Assembly (NCBI GenBank): GCA_963921195.1
Contig: OY992537.1
Span: 77,506,894-77,570,893 of the forward strand
From: Pegoplata infirma
Taxonomy: Eukaryota > Arthropoda > Insecta > Diptera > Anthomyiidae
Reading direction: 5' to 3'
Length of the DNA: 64,000 bases
Positions 22,600 to 33,149 of the stretch are shown here, in pieces. Within the stretch, counting starts at the first letter, position 1. Each line of letters starts with the position of its first letter. The notes below the pieces were generated by a model that did not search any database, was not told the DNA's origin, and saw nothing but the letters and a program-made list of their open reading frames with translations. Both the position numbers and the translations under genes were made by a program.

Positions 22600-23460
22600 T
22601 TTACTCTTAAAAAATTCTAAGAATTCCTAAAGAAATTCTCAAAATCTGATTGTGAGTCATTTTTCCAAAAACATTTTGTCTTAACCCTCTGATGCACAAG
22701 GCCGTTTTTAGAAGGTTTTGTGGATTTGGTTGTAACTTTTAAACGACAACGCTTACATTCAAAATCGACCACTCTCTTGTTGGTGTGATGCCGCTCAAAA
22801 GTTACAACAAAATACACAAGGCCGACTAAAAGCGTTTTTATTCATTAGAGGGTTCTAATAACTCTCAGTTCCCTTTAGAAAAATTCTCAGATTCAGAGAC
22901 ATTTTTCTATAGGAAATTTATCAGATCCTGAGTCATTTTGCCCATAGAAAAATTCTAAGATTTAGAAAAAGTGTATTTTCTATATAAAAATTCCAGGATT
23001 CTGAGACATTTTTCGTTAAGAAAAATTCTTAACATTTTTCCCGTAGAAAAAGTCAGATTCAAAAACATTTTCTATAGAAAATTTTAAAAACAAATTAATT
23101 TTTATAATGGAAGCATTCCTAGATTTTTCCTATAGAAACATTTTCCCTTAGAAAAGTTGTCAGATTCTGATTTTTTATTGAAAAATGCTTTGATTCTGAG
23201 ACATATTTCCTATAGAACAATTCTCTTATTATTTTTTTTAAAAAATTCTCAGATTCTGAGACAATTTAACTATTGAAAAATCTCAGATTCAGAGAAATAT
23301 TTTCTCCGATTTTGAGACATTTTTAATAAAGAATAGTTCTAAAAATCTAATTCAAAAATTCTCAGACAATAGGGATAAAGAGACTTTGTAGTAAAATAAA
23401 GGAGTTTTCTATAACAAAAAAAAACTTAGAACAAGAAAATAGAAAATGACTCAGAGAATT
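22600..23460 (+). repeat. 35-bp palindromic satellite, array S1 (diverged)
   Basis: Degenerate units of 'ctcagattctgagacattttt' and 'ctatagaaaaa' repeat throughout at roughly 35-base spacing, in the same orientation as S6. A small MITE (22685-22852) interrupts it. Confidence 0.65.
22685..22852. mobile_element. Small foldback MITE with CCCTCTGATGCAC ends (piggyBac-like candidate)
   Basis: The left end TTAA-CCCTCTGATGCACAAGG faces the right end TTCATTAGAGGG-TTCTAA, with about 60-bp imperfect arms containing AAGGCC and GTTGTAACTTTT. TTAA is exact only on the left. Inserted in satellite array S1. Confidence 0.45.
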
Positions 23461-23944
23461 TTGAATTCTCTTATATATTTGCATGTATTCATCTTTAATT
23501 TATTGTTCATCTCATGTTTATTTTGTAAATTTTTAATTCATTTAAATAAATATTTTTAACCATTTATACAAGCGTTTTTTAAACATCTATCTTGTTTTAT
23601 TAGGCCGATATTTCGATATTTGTTACATATGGAATTATAAAGTAAATATGCCCAATACGACATGCGTTACAAATGGAATGATAAATTCAGTATACCCACC
23701 TTTTAATGTACAATGGACTATTTTAAGTCTGAGCGCCATGGACTTGCCTAAAAAATTTACCTATTTTTTTAGGCTTGTACAACCCACCCTCAACTTAACT
23801 CAACTCCTTTTAATGTAGTAGTATTTAAAATTTTTAAAAAATGTAAACAAACTAAAAATGTTTATGAAAAGGGAAATAAAGTAAAAATCAAAATTTGATT
23901 AAAAAAGAAAATATTTATTTAAATGTCTAAATTGTTATTGTTCT
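23461..23944. other. AT-rich DNA with a decayed HINE tail
   Basis: At 23600-23700, 'gccgatatttcgatat', 'gttacatatggaatta' and 'gttacaaatggaatgataaa' resemble the region just before the tail of C/D elements, present twice. No gene. Confidence 0.4.
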
Positions 23945-24040
23945 GATTTACGTCGTTGATAGCAGTCCTTTATAATTAGTCCATGAGTTTCTACAGAATA
24001 AATTTTGACAGTTTCCAACACTACAATTATATGCCTCAGT
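23945..24040 (-). mobile_element. Family E fragment E3a
   Basis: The complement reads 'gttggaaactgtcaaaatttattctgtagaaact', as in E1 at 40615-40650. The match stops where satellite array S2 starts; the companion piece E3b lies beyond it at 25405-25480. Confidence 0.6.
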
Positions 24041-24960
24041 CTGATAATTTTTCTATTAAAAAATGTGTTAGAATATGAGATTTGTTCTATAGAAGTAATA
24101 TCTCAAAATCTGAGATTTTTTCTATAGAAAAAATGTCTCAGAATCTAAGACTTTTCTGTAGAAAAAATGACTCAGAATATGAGACTTTTTCTATAGAAAA
24201 AATGTCTCAGAATCTGAGACTTTTTCTAGTGAAAAAATGCCTCAGTCTGAAAATTTTTCTATTGAAAAATGTGTTAGAATTTGAGATTTGTTCTATAGAA
24301 GTAATATCTCAGAATCTGAGATTTTTTCTATAGAAAAAATGTCTCAGAATTTGTGAATTTTTCTATAAAAAATGACTCAGAATCTTAGAATTGTTCTATA
24401 AAAAAAAGATATGAAGGGCTTATTGTAAAAACTCGATAAGCAACATTTCACTTTATGGTGGCTTTTGTCTTAAAACTTTAAAAATAATGTAGAAAATAGA
24501 ACTTTTGCAGAACTTTTATTCTCAATATACTTATACGAAGGGTTAAAGCAAGACTTCTGCCAAAAATCTGTCAATGGAACATCAGCAGAAGGCGAAAAAC
24601 ACGAAAAATTAAAATGTTGCTTATTAAGTTCTTGCAGTAAGCCCTTCATATTCAATCTGAAATTTTTTCTATAGAAAAAATGTCTGAGTCTGATATTTTT
24701 TCGGATTTTTTATTCAAAATCTGATTTTTTTATAGACAAAATGTCTCAAAATCTTAAATTATCTCTGTAAAAAAATGTCTCAGAATATGAAATTTTTCTG
24801 TAGAAAAAATGTCTCAGTATTCAACATATTTTCTAGAGAAAAATATCTCAATTTCTGAGATTTTTCTATGGAAAAATTGTTTTAAAATTTAAGATTTTTC
24901 GACAGAAAAAATGTCAAAAATTGAGACATTATATCTACGAAAATGTCAGAATTTTTGACG
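24040..24960 (-). repeat. 35-bp palindromic satellite, array S2
   Basis: Units of TTTTTCTATAGAAAAAA + TGTCTCAGAATCTGAGAC repeat with moderate divergence, in inverse orientation to S6. Interrupted by a TA-flanked MITE at 24412-24648. Short 'protein' frames with repeated IEKMSQNLR are translations of the satellite. Confidence 0.8.
24412..24648. mobile_element. TA-flanked foldback MITE, 237 bp
   Basis: The left end TGAAGGGCTTATTGTAAAAA and the right end complement TGAAGGGCTTACTGCAAGAA continue into matching AAGCAACATTT, for a TIR of about 39 bp. TA flanks both sides (24410-24411, 24649-24650), as for Tc1/mariner-mobilised MITEs. Inserted in satellite S2. Confidence 0.75.
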
Positions 24961-25129
24961 TGTTTCCTATACAAAAAAGATTACAAAATAATGGGTTTTT
25001 TCATATTTGCAGGTTGGCTTTGGATCCTACAATATTGGTGTACGCAGTCTATATGCAATATTAATAAAATAATATTTATAAATAAAAAAACTCAAAATTT
25101 GTTTTTTTTTGTATACAAAATATAGGGTA

Positions 25130-25405
25130 TAATTAACTATTTATTAAATTACATAGTATATATTAACTATGCTTAAATTTTATAAAAAACGACAATTAAA
25201 TAGTTATTAATTACTATTGGCCTAGTTGTTTACCTATGTTTATCAAACACATCGTTGTCATTAACTTTTCTCATAGTTAATTTGTAAATTTAAATGACAC
25301 ATAGTCAGCAACAACTATGTCACATCAACTATGACATAGTTGGGGCTATTTCACCTATGACATAGTTGAAAAAATAGTAATCATCAACTATGTAATTTTT
25401 TGGGT
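25130..25405. repeat. ACTATG/CATAGT-rich foldback repeat
   Basis: The motif CAACTATG and its complement CATAGTTG occur about ten times, including AACTATGACATAGTTG. The ends read 'actatttattaaattacatag' and 'caactatgtaattttttggg'. Related in style to element N (40913-41606). Non-coding. Confidence 0.5.
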
Positions 25406-25480
25406 GTAGCAGTCTTAACCTCACCTCATACTTTCTTTCAAATTTTTTGTCTCTTACATTATTTCGCAAGGTTCATTCAC
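25405..25480 (-). mobile_element. Family E fragment E3b
   Basis: The complement matches E1 at 40540-40600: 'aaataatgtaagagacaaaa', 'ttgaaagaaagtatgaggtgag', 'ttaagactgc'. With E3a it frames satellite S2 and the 25130-25405 repeat. Confidence 0.6.
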
Positions 25481-25734
25481 AAATATTTTTAAAAAAATTA
25501 AAACTGGAGTGCTTTGAAAAAAATAAATTTTTATCCGAAATTTGAAAAATTAAAAATAAGAAGTTTTAAATTTTTTACAAAAACAAATAAAAAAACATGC
25601 AATAATTACTGTGCCTAATCGTTTATAGCTTTTAAAATGTAAAAAAACTTTTTTGTACTGACGTTAAAAATGTTTATCATTTTCTATATCCACGCACACA
25701 AAAGGCGCAGACCAAAAAGGTTGAATTTTAAAGT
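25481..25734. other. AT-rich DNA, no feature seen
   Basis: No gene. 'gtgcctaatcgtttatagcttttaaaatgtaaaa' at 25610 faintly recalls the HINE-like head inside family A. Confidence 0.3.
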
Positions 25735-26130
25735 ACTCTGGGTGATTATTGGGCATTTTCAGAGGTTTATTTTTTTAAGGGAATCTTTTTTCCTTGGTCC
25801 GATTTCGTCCATTTAAGAACTTTGCCAGCCTATGAACACAAGGCATATTCGTTTCAAATTTCTGGAGCTCTTTTAGTTTAGAAGCAATGTGCTTCCCAGA
25901 GACGTTCAGACAAACGAACATCTCTAGAACGTCTTAGATTCGTTTTTGCTATTTGAAAAATTTAAAGTTCTTTTAGTTTAGACTGCACCTTATTTTTTAC
26001 AGACAGACGGATTCGATGTTGCTAATTTACTAAATTTACTTCTCTTTAGGTTTGAACTGCATCTTGTTTTTCAAAGACATACGGGCGGATGAATATCGCT
26101 TGAATGTCTTAAAACCATCATGAAACAATG
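25735..26130 (+). mobile_element. Decayed HINE-like subfamily D fragment D3
   Basis: Follows D1 and D2 through 'ttttcagaggttta', 'ttggtccgatttcg', 'cctatgaacacaaggcatattcg' and 'ggactgcat'-like text, then a vestigial GACAGACGG and 'atatcgcttgaatgtctta'. Head and tail are missing. Confidence 0.6.
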
Positions 26131-26154
26131 ATATATTTGTTCTATAAAAAAATT

Positions 26155-26245
26155 TTACTTTGACAAGTACACCCACATCTTCAGCAAAACATAATCATGA
26201 TTTAATGTTTTGGGCAAGAGTCCGAAATTCGCAAGCATTTTTCAA
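26155..26245 (-). mobile_element. Family A fragment A4
   Basis: 'acaagtacacccacatcttc', 'aaaacataatcatgattta' and 'aattcgcaagcatttttc' match the A1 end at 4520-4603. Confidence 0.6.
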
Positions 26246-26620
26246 GTAAGATGGTAGGATTATGTTTAATAAAATTTTTGTTTGATTTTTTAAAATTTTT
26301 TGTTGCAGTTTTCTGAAAGAATTAAGAACTTATTTTTTTTCAATTTTTTCAAAAATTGTTTTACAAAAACTACACAAGTAAAAAACTTAACACTCACAAA
26401 ACGGTACAGTTCGATTGTTCTGGAATATAGAGGACCTTCATGTAAGTTATACCAGTTTTTTAGGTGCTCTCTCTGAAATTCAAAATATTCCACATTTTGA
26501 AAAATAATGAGCTTTCTGAAAATCCAAATTGGAGCCGAATTAACAAATTTTGAAAAAAAAAAATATCTGCCGTCTTAATTTTAATAGAGATTATTTTACA
26601 GAATTGCTATTTTGAATGTA

Positions 26621-27450
26621 TATCGAGGGCGAATATTCGGAACTTACTATCTGCAGAGTTTTCGAAAGAGAGTTTTCGATAGAAATGTGTTCACTGAATT
26701 AGTTATCATTTATCAAATTAATTTTTAACTGGAATATTATTTTAAAAACTATTGTTTTTAATGATTTTATAGAAAAAAAATTAATAATAACTCTAAAAAC
26801 TACATAAAAATAACAGTTGATCTCCTAAAAAAAATTTTCATTATGCAGATAACAAGTTTTAAATATTCGCCCTCGTTATAATGTCTGTTTGTATCGTAAA
26901 CATTTAAGCCTTTATGAAATCCCTTTATAATGTTATCACAATATTTAAAAAAAAAATCTGTATTTATGAATAAATTCAACCTTTAAACAATTTTTTTGCA
27001 CATTAACAGTTTTTGTATAATCGTGCAAGTGGCAAAAAACATAACGCGCGTATTTACATTTTTTTTTTAAATTGAACACTGTTTAAAACGACAATACACC
27101 GTTGACTATTTATACAGTAAAACCAAGTCCATGTGGTTTTAAATGCCAAAAAATATTTGGGTCAGTTTATCAGGAAAAAATTCTAAGGAAATTCCAGAGG
27201 AATATTTTTCTTCATCGTGAAATTTCGGGAATTTAAATTTCTTCAACAAAATGTAAACAATTTGAATATAAATCTAAATCTATCTAATTCTAAGAGTTAT
27301 TAATGTTTTTCCTACAATATAATTAAAAACCATTGTTTTTGAAATAATATTTCAGTTAAAAATAATATTGATAGGTGAAAGCAAATTTCTATCGAAAACT
27401 CTCTTTCAAAATTAATGCAGACAGCAAGTTTTGAATATTCGGTCTCGATA
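26621..27450. mobile_element. Foldback element T
   Basis: The left end TATCGAGGGCGAATATTCGG faces the right end CCGAATATTC-like complement (GAATATTCGGTCTCGATA). Matching arms include 'gagagttttcgatagaaat' (26670-26690) and its complement (27390-27412). An extra copy of the terminal motif (AATATTCGCCCTCG) lies at 26868-26881, suggesting a nested or rearranged end. No clean target duplication; non-coding. Confidence 0.55.
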
Positions 27451-27545
27451 TTTAAGTATAATTGACACAATTAAAAATTAACTCAAAATTTATCTATTTT
27501 TTTTTTTAAAGTTTTAAATTTTTTTACAAAAAAAAAACAAAAAAC

Positions 27546-27842
27546 ACACAGAATTGCGAATTAATTTATATAGGAACAACAAAACGGACACTAGAGACAA
27601 GAATGGGTGAACATAAGATGGATATAATGCGGAAAAAAGAGACAACAGCACTAGCACAACACGTCCTACATACTGGTCACACAATTAAGTTCGATGATGT
27701 TAGAATTTTAGATAAAGAAAATAAAGAAAAGAAGAGATACACAATTGAAAGCCTTAGAATACAACAACAAATAAAGAAAACAATGAATTTGAAGGAGGAC
27801 ACGAACAACATAAATGCAAGTTATAGTGTTGCCATAACTTAA
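27546..27842 (+). pseudogene. Penelope-like element, GIY-YIG endonuclease fragment
   Basis: Reading in the frame of the TAA at 27840-27842, the text runs CELIYIGTTKRTLETRMGEHK ... HTGHTIKFDDVRIL ... RYTIESLRIQ. This fits the GIY-YIG nuclease of Penelope-like retroelements: the YIG tyrosine, the Arg of LETR, a His-rich centre (HVLHTGH) and the Glu of IES are all present. About 98 residues remain; the reverse transcriptase that should lie upstream is absent, replaced by A-rich sequence at 27520-27545, so this is a 5'-truncated copy. It is open with no internal stop, hence fairly recent. The hammerhead-like motif at 28028-28068 lies in its 3' region. Confidence 0.85.
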
Positions 27843-28027
27843 GCTGTGATATTTAAAATTAATATGTGTTTAAAAATTAAATTTATGTTTTATGTTTTTA
27901 TGTTCCTTGTTATATGTAAAACTTTTTAATTTTAATGTGATAAAATTCATATTGTAAGTCTGAATTGTTTTTGTGTAATATTATTGTACTTATTTTATTG
28001 TTTTTTATATATTTTTTAAATAGACAA

Positions 28028-28068
28028 TCCCTTGAAAAAGTCGACAAACAATCGACGAAACGTCGGGA
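28028..28068 (+). ncRNA. Hammerhead-like motif with non-canonical core, in Penelope-like 3' region
   Basis: TCCC, core TTGAAAA plus one extra A, stem II GTCGA with loop CAAACAA and TCGAC, GAA, palindromic stem III ACGT, C17, GGGA pairing with TCCC. Layout is that of a dimer-type hammerhead, but the core is TTGANAA instead of CTGANGA (C3 to T, G8 to A). Either a decayed ribozyme or a variant. Confidence 0.5.
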
Positions 28069-28250
28069 AAAAAATTGTAATTAAAAATTGATTTTTATTT
28101 ACATTGAGGAAATTTAGGCCCTATTAGCTTGACTAAAACAATCAATAAATTCATCACTCTGGCCAAAAAAACTACAACAATAAAAAAAAAAAACTTGTTT
28201 TTTTTTCAAACTTTACCAAACATAAGTATTTATGTCTTAAAAACATACGC

Positions 28251-28742
28251 TCCGGATGCACCAACATAAAATTGTAGATAACATAAGAGATAACGTCGGC
28301 AGAATTTTTTTGTATTTTCATTTTATGTTAAAAGGTGGTGTAATCGTAATTTATGTTAACTCATTTTTTTCAGGAATTTGTTGATGAAGGTCGTTTGGAT
28401 TTTATTTTTTATTTATTTTTTTAATACATATAACACATTTTTTTAATTAAAAAGCTTTAATTTAACGTTATTTAGTTACGTTTTTTCAAAAAACCACATT
28501 TATTAATTATAAAGCGAATGTTTTTTGTGAATTTGTATTTTTCCAAAATGTCGCTATCAACAAACTCATGAATTTGACGTTTCTTATGTTAACATAATTG
28601 TTAAGAAATATGTTTGGAGAACTATGTTAACATTTATTTCCAACATAAATATGTATAACATTTGACTATGGCACACGAGAAATAACACAATTTTGACGTA
28701 TGTCGGAATAAATGTCCACATAATTATAGAAGGTGGAGCCAG
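28251..28742. mobile_element. Insert S in R1, AACATAA-rich
   Basis: Absent from R2, where the flanking R blocks are adjacent. The interior repeats AACATAA/TTATGTT on both strands and includes AACATTTATTTCCAACATAA. Foldback-like, non-coding. Boundaries come from the R1/R2 comparison only. Confidence 0.4.
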
Positions 28743-28789
28743 TGGGATAGGTAAATTTTATAAAGACGAAAACAAACTTTCATATACAT

Positions 28790-30876
28790 TAAGGGTGTTC
28801 TTAACAGTAAGGGAAAAATTTAAAATGTTTTAATTGATTGGCACTGGGCAAATTAATGTTCCTTTATACTAAAAACTTAAAAAAATAAAATTTGGAGTTA
28901 ATCCGATAACTTTAAGTGGACGCGGAAACGACTTGAAGTTTTAAAAACGAATTACAAGGGAAAAAAAGGACTTTTTACTAATTTTCTCAATTTTTTCGAC
29001 ATTTTAAGTTAACTTTGAATTCAAATGGTTACTGAATTGTGATGTGGAGTACATTACCTTTGAATAAGGCAATAAAATCTAAAATCGGTTAAAAATCAGC
29101 CAAGTTATTACAACTGCCCCAGGCAACTGGAGTGTGGCAGACCACTTGATCAAAGATTTCGAGTTCCATTTTTGAAATTGATTGAAATTATCTACTATAG
29201 CAACATTTTTTTATTCTTTAAGTCCCAATGTACTAAGGTGATAAGCATTTTTCATATTGTGTTATGCTAACTTGTTTTAAATAAATGGTAAAAAGGTCTT
29301 AATTTTTCAACACTGTTTTCAAATCTCCAATTTCAAATTTTTATTTTTTTTGGCAAATAAAATTTAAAAAATTTACAATTGGACTATAGGATTTTGTTAA
29401 GGACATATAATGGAATAAAAGCTACAAAAATTGAAGACATTCCTTTTTTCATTCGGCTAGTTCAGCGATTTTATTTCGGCGGATTTCGAGATAATAGTAA
29501 TTTTGGTAACTTTTTTAGCTTTTAGTTAATTTTTTTATTATTTTTTAACAAACCTCATATGGTTTCTACCAAATTATTGCAGCATAATATAGAATACTTT
29601 AATTCCTTTAATAAGAGCGGAATTGAGACAAGAAAAATTGACCCTATTAAAGGTCAAATGTCAAATTTTGGAAGAATTTAAATTTTTAAAGATTAACAAT
29701 TTTTTTGAGCGGATATTAATGAAACTCCTTGATGTGGTTTTAATATGATTAAACGTAAATGGTTTATCATTAAAAATCAGAAAATTAACCCTTATGTGCT
29801 ATTGGGGTCTTTAGTTTTTTTTATTTAATGGAGAAAATATAAGTATATTATTTCATAGGGTCATATAGACCCTAACAGCACTTAAGGGTTAATGTTCTGA
29901 ATTTTAATAATAAACCATTAATTTATAGACATATTAAAATAACATCAATCAGTTTCATTAATATCCGCTCGAAAAATATGTTAATCTTTAAAAATTAAAA
30001 TTCTTCTAAAATTTGACGTTTGACCTTTAATTGGGTCAATTTTTCATGTCTCAATTTCGCTCTTATTAAAGGAATTGAAGTATTCTATATTTTGCTGCAA
30101 TAATTCGGTAGAAAACATATGAGTTTTGTTAAAAAATAATAAAAAAATTAACTAAAAGCTAAAAAAGTTACCAAAATCACTATTATCTCGAAATCCGCCG
30201 AAATAAAATCGCTGAACTAGCCGAATGAAAAAAGGAATGTCTACAATTTTTGTAGTTTTTATTCCCTTATATGTGCTTAACAAAATCCTATAGTCCAATG
30301 GTCAATTTTTTTAATTTTATTTGCCAAAAAAAATAAAAATTTGAAATTGGAGATTTGAAAACAGGGTTGAAAAATTAAGACCTTTTTACCAAATATTTAA
30401 AACAAGTTAGCATAACACAATATGAAAAATGCTTATCACATTAGTACATTGGGACTTAAAGAATAAAAAAATGTTGCTATAGTAGATAATTTCAATCAAT
30501 TTCAAAAATGGAACTCGAAATCTTTGATCAAGTGGTCTGCCACACGCTAGTTGCCTGGGGCAGTTGTAATAACTTGGCTGATTTTTAACCGATTTTAGTT
30601 TTTATTGCCTTATTACAAAGGTAATGTACTCCACATCACAATTCTGTAACCATTTGAATTCAAAGTTAACTTAAAAGGTCGAAAAAATTTAGAAAATGAG
30701 TAAAAAGTCATATTTTCCCCTTGTAATTCGTTTTTCAAACTTCAAGTCGTTTCCGCGTCCACTTAAAGTTATCGGATTAACTCCAAATTTTTTATTATTT
30801 AGTTTTTAGTACAAAGGAACAAAATTCTGCCCAGTGCAACACAAAAATCCGAAATAAAAAAATAAGAACACCCTTA
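28790..30876. mobile_element. Foldback element F1, 2087 bp, 8-bp target duplication
   Basis: Ends TAAGGGTGTTCTTA and TAAGAACACCCTTA. The two halves are near-complete inverted copies of about 1 kb. The 8-bp duplication ATATACAT (28782-28789, 30877-30884) is perfect, and R2 shows the empty site at about 38020-38045. The 8-bp duplication points to hAT- or P-type mobilisation. It encodes no transposase. Confidence 0.9.
29789..29888. mobile_element. TTAA-flanked mini-foldback in the loop of F1
   Basis: Perfect TTAA on both sides (29785-29788, 29889-29892), ends CCCTTATGTGCTATTGGGGTC and GACCCTAACAGCACTTAAGGG. It sits in the centre of F1. The same unit is in F2 (39367-39470), so it was acquired before the two spread. 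TTAA fits piggyBac-type MITEs. Confidence 0.6.
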
Positions 30877-31084
30877 ATATACATACACAAAAAACTATAA
30901 ACTAAACGAGAATTCAAAAAACTATGAGAGTTTAAAAAAAATTAAAAAAAATATTAAATTTTTATTAAATTATTTACTTAAATTGTTTTTAAAATTTTTA
31001 AGTAAATTTTTTATTAAAATTAAAAAATACTCAATTTTTGTTTTTAAATTTAAACAAGTGATTACTCAAATTTGTTTCCTCCAT

Positions 31085-31610
31085 ATTTTTTTGTATAGGA
31101 AAAATGTCTCAGAATCTGAGACTTTTTCTATAATAAAAATGAGAATCTGAGACTTCTTTAAGAAAAATGTCACTGAATCTGATACTTTTTCTAAATAAAA
31201 AAATGTCTCAGAATCTAAGACTTCTATAAAAAAATATCTCAGAGTCTAAGACTTTTTCTATAGTAAAATATATCAGAATGTGAGACCTTGTTTATAGAAA
31301 CATATCTCAGATTCTGAGATATTTTGCTTACAGAAAACGTTTTAGATTCTGAAATATTTTTACTATAGAAAAAGTCCCAGATTGGCATAAGGAAGGACGT
31401 TTCAGAATCTCCGATTTCCTATAGAAAAAGTCCCAGATTGGCAAAAGGAAGGACGTTTCAGAATCTCCGATTTTTTCTGTAGAAAAAATGTTTTAAAGCG
31501 TAGTATTTTTTTGCGGAAAATTATTTTATATTCTGAGAATTTTTCAATAAAATAAATGTCTTTGGACGTGAAAAGTTTTTTTATGGGAAATAGTATGGAC
31601 ATTTTGAAAT
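31085..31610 (-). repeat. 35-bp palindromic satellite, array S3
   Basis: Units of GTCTCAGAATCTGAGACTTTT + CTATA..AAAAATG start in S2 orientation and switch to the other orientation near 31300 ('cagattctgagatattttgc'). A 60-bp local duplication ('aaaagtcccagattggcaaa...ggaaggacgtttcag') lies at 31370-31475. Confidence 0.7.
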
Positions 31611-32224
31611 TGTGGTTCGTAAAATTAATATAAATAATGATGAAAATTATAGTTGCGTATACTTTTCATAATAAACAAAAATTTTTTCTGCACAACCAAA
31701 TTTAACACTCTAATTGCCTTAAATGTGTATGTATTATTTTTCGTAAAATTCAAGTTACAATCAGTTTAAATTTATAATTTTAAATGAATGCCACCCACTG
31801 TTCAATGTCTATCACATTGACATGTCTGCGGTGATGTTGACAGTTGGTTGCTTGTAATTGCCAATTTGTTTATTTTTTTATTATTATTATTGTAAATATT
31901 ACATTTCAGCATTGCAACTGGCAATTAATTTATGTTTTTCCTTTTTTTTTTGAAGAATTTAATAAATGAATTATATCCATTACATACACAATGGGTGCTT
32001 TTACCAAGCAATTTTATCATATTAAATATAATTGTGGTTTTAAGTCATTAAAATTTTATTATGATTTTATGTGTAATTTTTGAAGTGTGTTAAATTCTTT
32101 AGTGGATATATTCTTGAAGGGTTGTAACATTATTTTACCGATTGTAATTTTCTTATTTGTTTTAATTGAAGATTTTTTAAAATCTGATTTATTGTTGTTT
32201 TTAAACAATTTCTAAATTCTGAGA
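31611..32224. other. AT-rich, apparently low-copy DNA
   Basis: No repeat in common with the rest of the window and no convincing gene. Confidence 0.4.
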
Positions 32225-32640
32225 AATTCTTAAAAAAGATAAAGTCCGACGGATTGTTCGACATTTTTCTGCAGACAAAGTCTCAGATTTTTCAGAAATT
32301 TTCCCTATAGAAAAAGTATCAGTTTCTAAAACATTTTTGTCATAGTAAAAGTCCCAGATTCTGAATCAATTTTCGATTAGAAAAAATATCAGAATATTTG
32401 CGACACGTTTCAACTAGAAAATTTGTCTAATTTTTCTCTCCAGAAAAATTCTTAGATTCTGAAATTTTTTCCATGTTAGAGTCCCCGCAGAACAATGTCA
32501 GTGGCGTTTTTTTATACAAATTTGACGTTTTTTATACATACGAAATCATTTAAAATTTGAAGAAAAAATATAAAATTTTTTCCAAATTTCTTTTTTTAAT
32601 AGAAAAAGTCTCAGATTCATATTTGGCAACCCTTCTCTTA
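32225..32640 (+). repeat. 35-bp satellite, strongly diverged stretch S3b
   Basis: 'ctgagaaattct', 'agtctcagatttttcag', 'ccctatagaaaaagtatcag' and similar recur with poor phase. An old relic of the same satellite. Confidence 0.5.
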
Positions 32641-33149
32641 AGCAATTGATTTATATGAAGTATATTCGATTGTGGTAACCAAAGAACTGCTAAGTCTTAA
32701 CAATTGTATCCTTTCTAATGCCACCATCTAAACCTCCTCCCATCGTATTTCCAGTCAACACCCACACATTCAATCAGTTTGACTTCGAAACCTATGGGCA
32801 ATTAACTTTACTGTCATTAAAACCATAAGAACGAACGAATACGTTTTCGTTGAAATGTTACATTTTAATTGATTTTACTTTCCATCTCCAGCTTTCACGT
32901 AGCATGGGAGGATGTTCTGTTATTTTCCGTATTGTGTTGATGTTGATGATGATATTTGTAATGTAGTTTTGTTTAGAAAAAATCAAATAAGAATACAGAA
33001 AGAACAAAAAAAACAGAGTCCATTAGTTCTAATTCAATATGATACCAAAACAAATTTGTTCTTTTATACAGTTGGTGATACTTATACAATGTATGAGTAT
33101 TTATCCATCAACCGAGATGAACAATTAAAGGTCTAACCTGAAATTTTTT
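32641..33149. other. Low-copy DNA between satellite arrays
   Basis: Holds a 74-codon frame at 32912-33136 (MFCYFPYCVDVDDD...RDEQLKV) with no recognisable domain. I see no splice or domain support, so it is not called as a gene. Confidence 0.35.

Larger units (their letters stand above)
27468..31080 (+). mobile_element. Element R1, host of three insertions
   Basis: R1 matches R2 (37800-38345, minus) in pieces: 'aactcaaaatttatctattt', 'caaactttaccaaacataa', 'attttataaagacga', 'caaactttcatatacat', 'aactataaactaaacga', and the end 'acaagtgattactcaaatttgtttcctccatat'. Between these, R1 has gained the Penelope-like fragment, element S and foldback F1, all absent from R2. Both R copies abut a satellite array at the 'cctccatat' end. 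Confidence 0.6.

Noticed and set aside
25130..25405. Operator-like cluster of CATAGTTG dyads as a regulatory site
   Set aside because: The dyads are part of a repeat similar in style to element N and have no gene nearby.
27546..28190. Complete Penelope-like retroelement
   Set aside because: No reverse transcriptase domain is present upstream; only the endonuclease end and 3' region remain.
32912..33136. 74-residue frame between satellite arrays
   Set aside because: No domain, no splice signals noticed, and a frame of this length is expected by chance in 64 kb.
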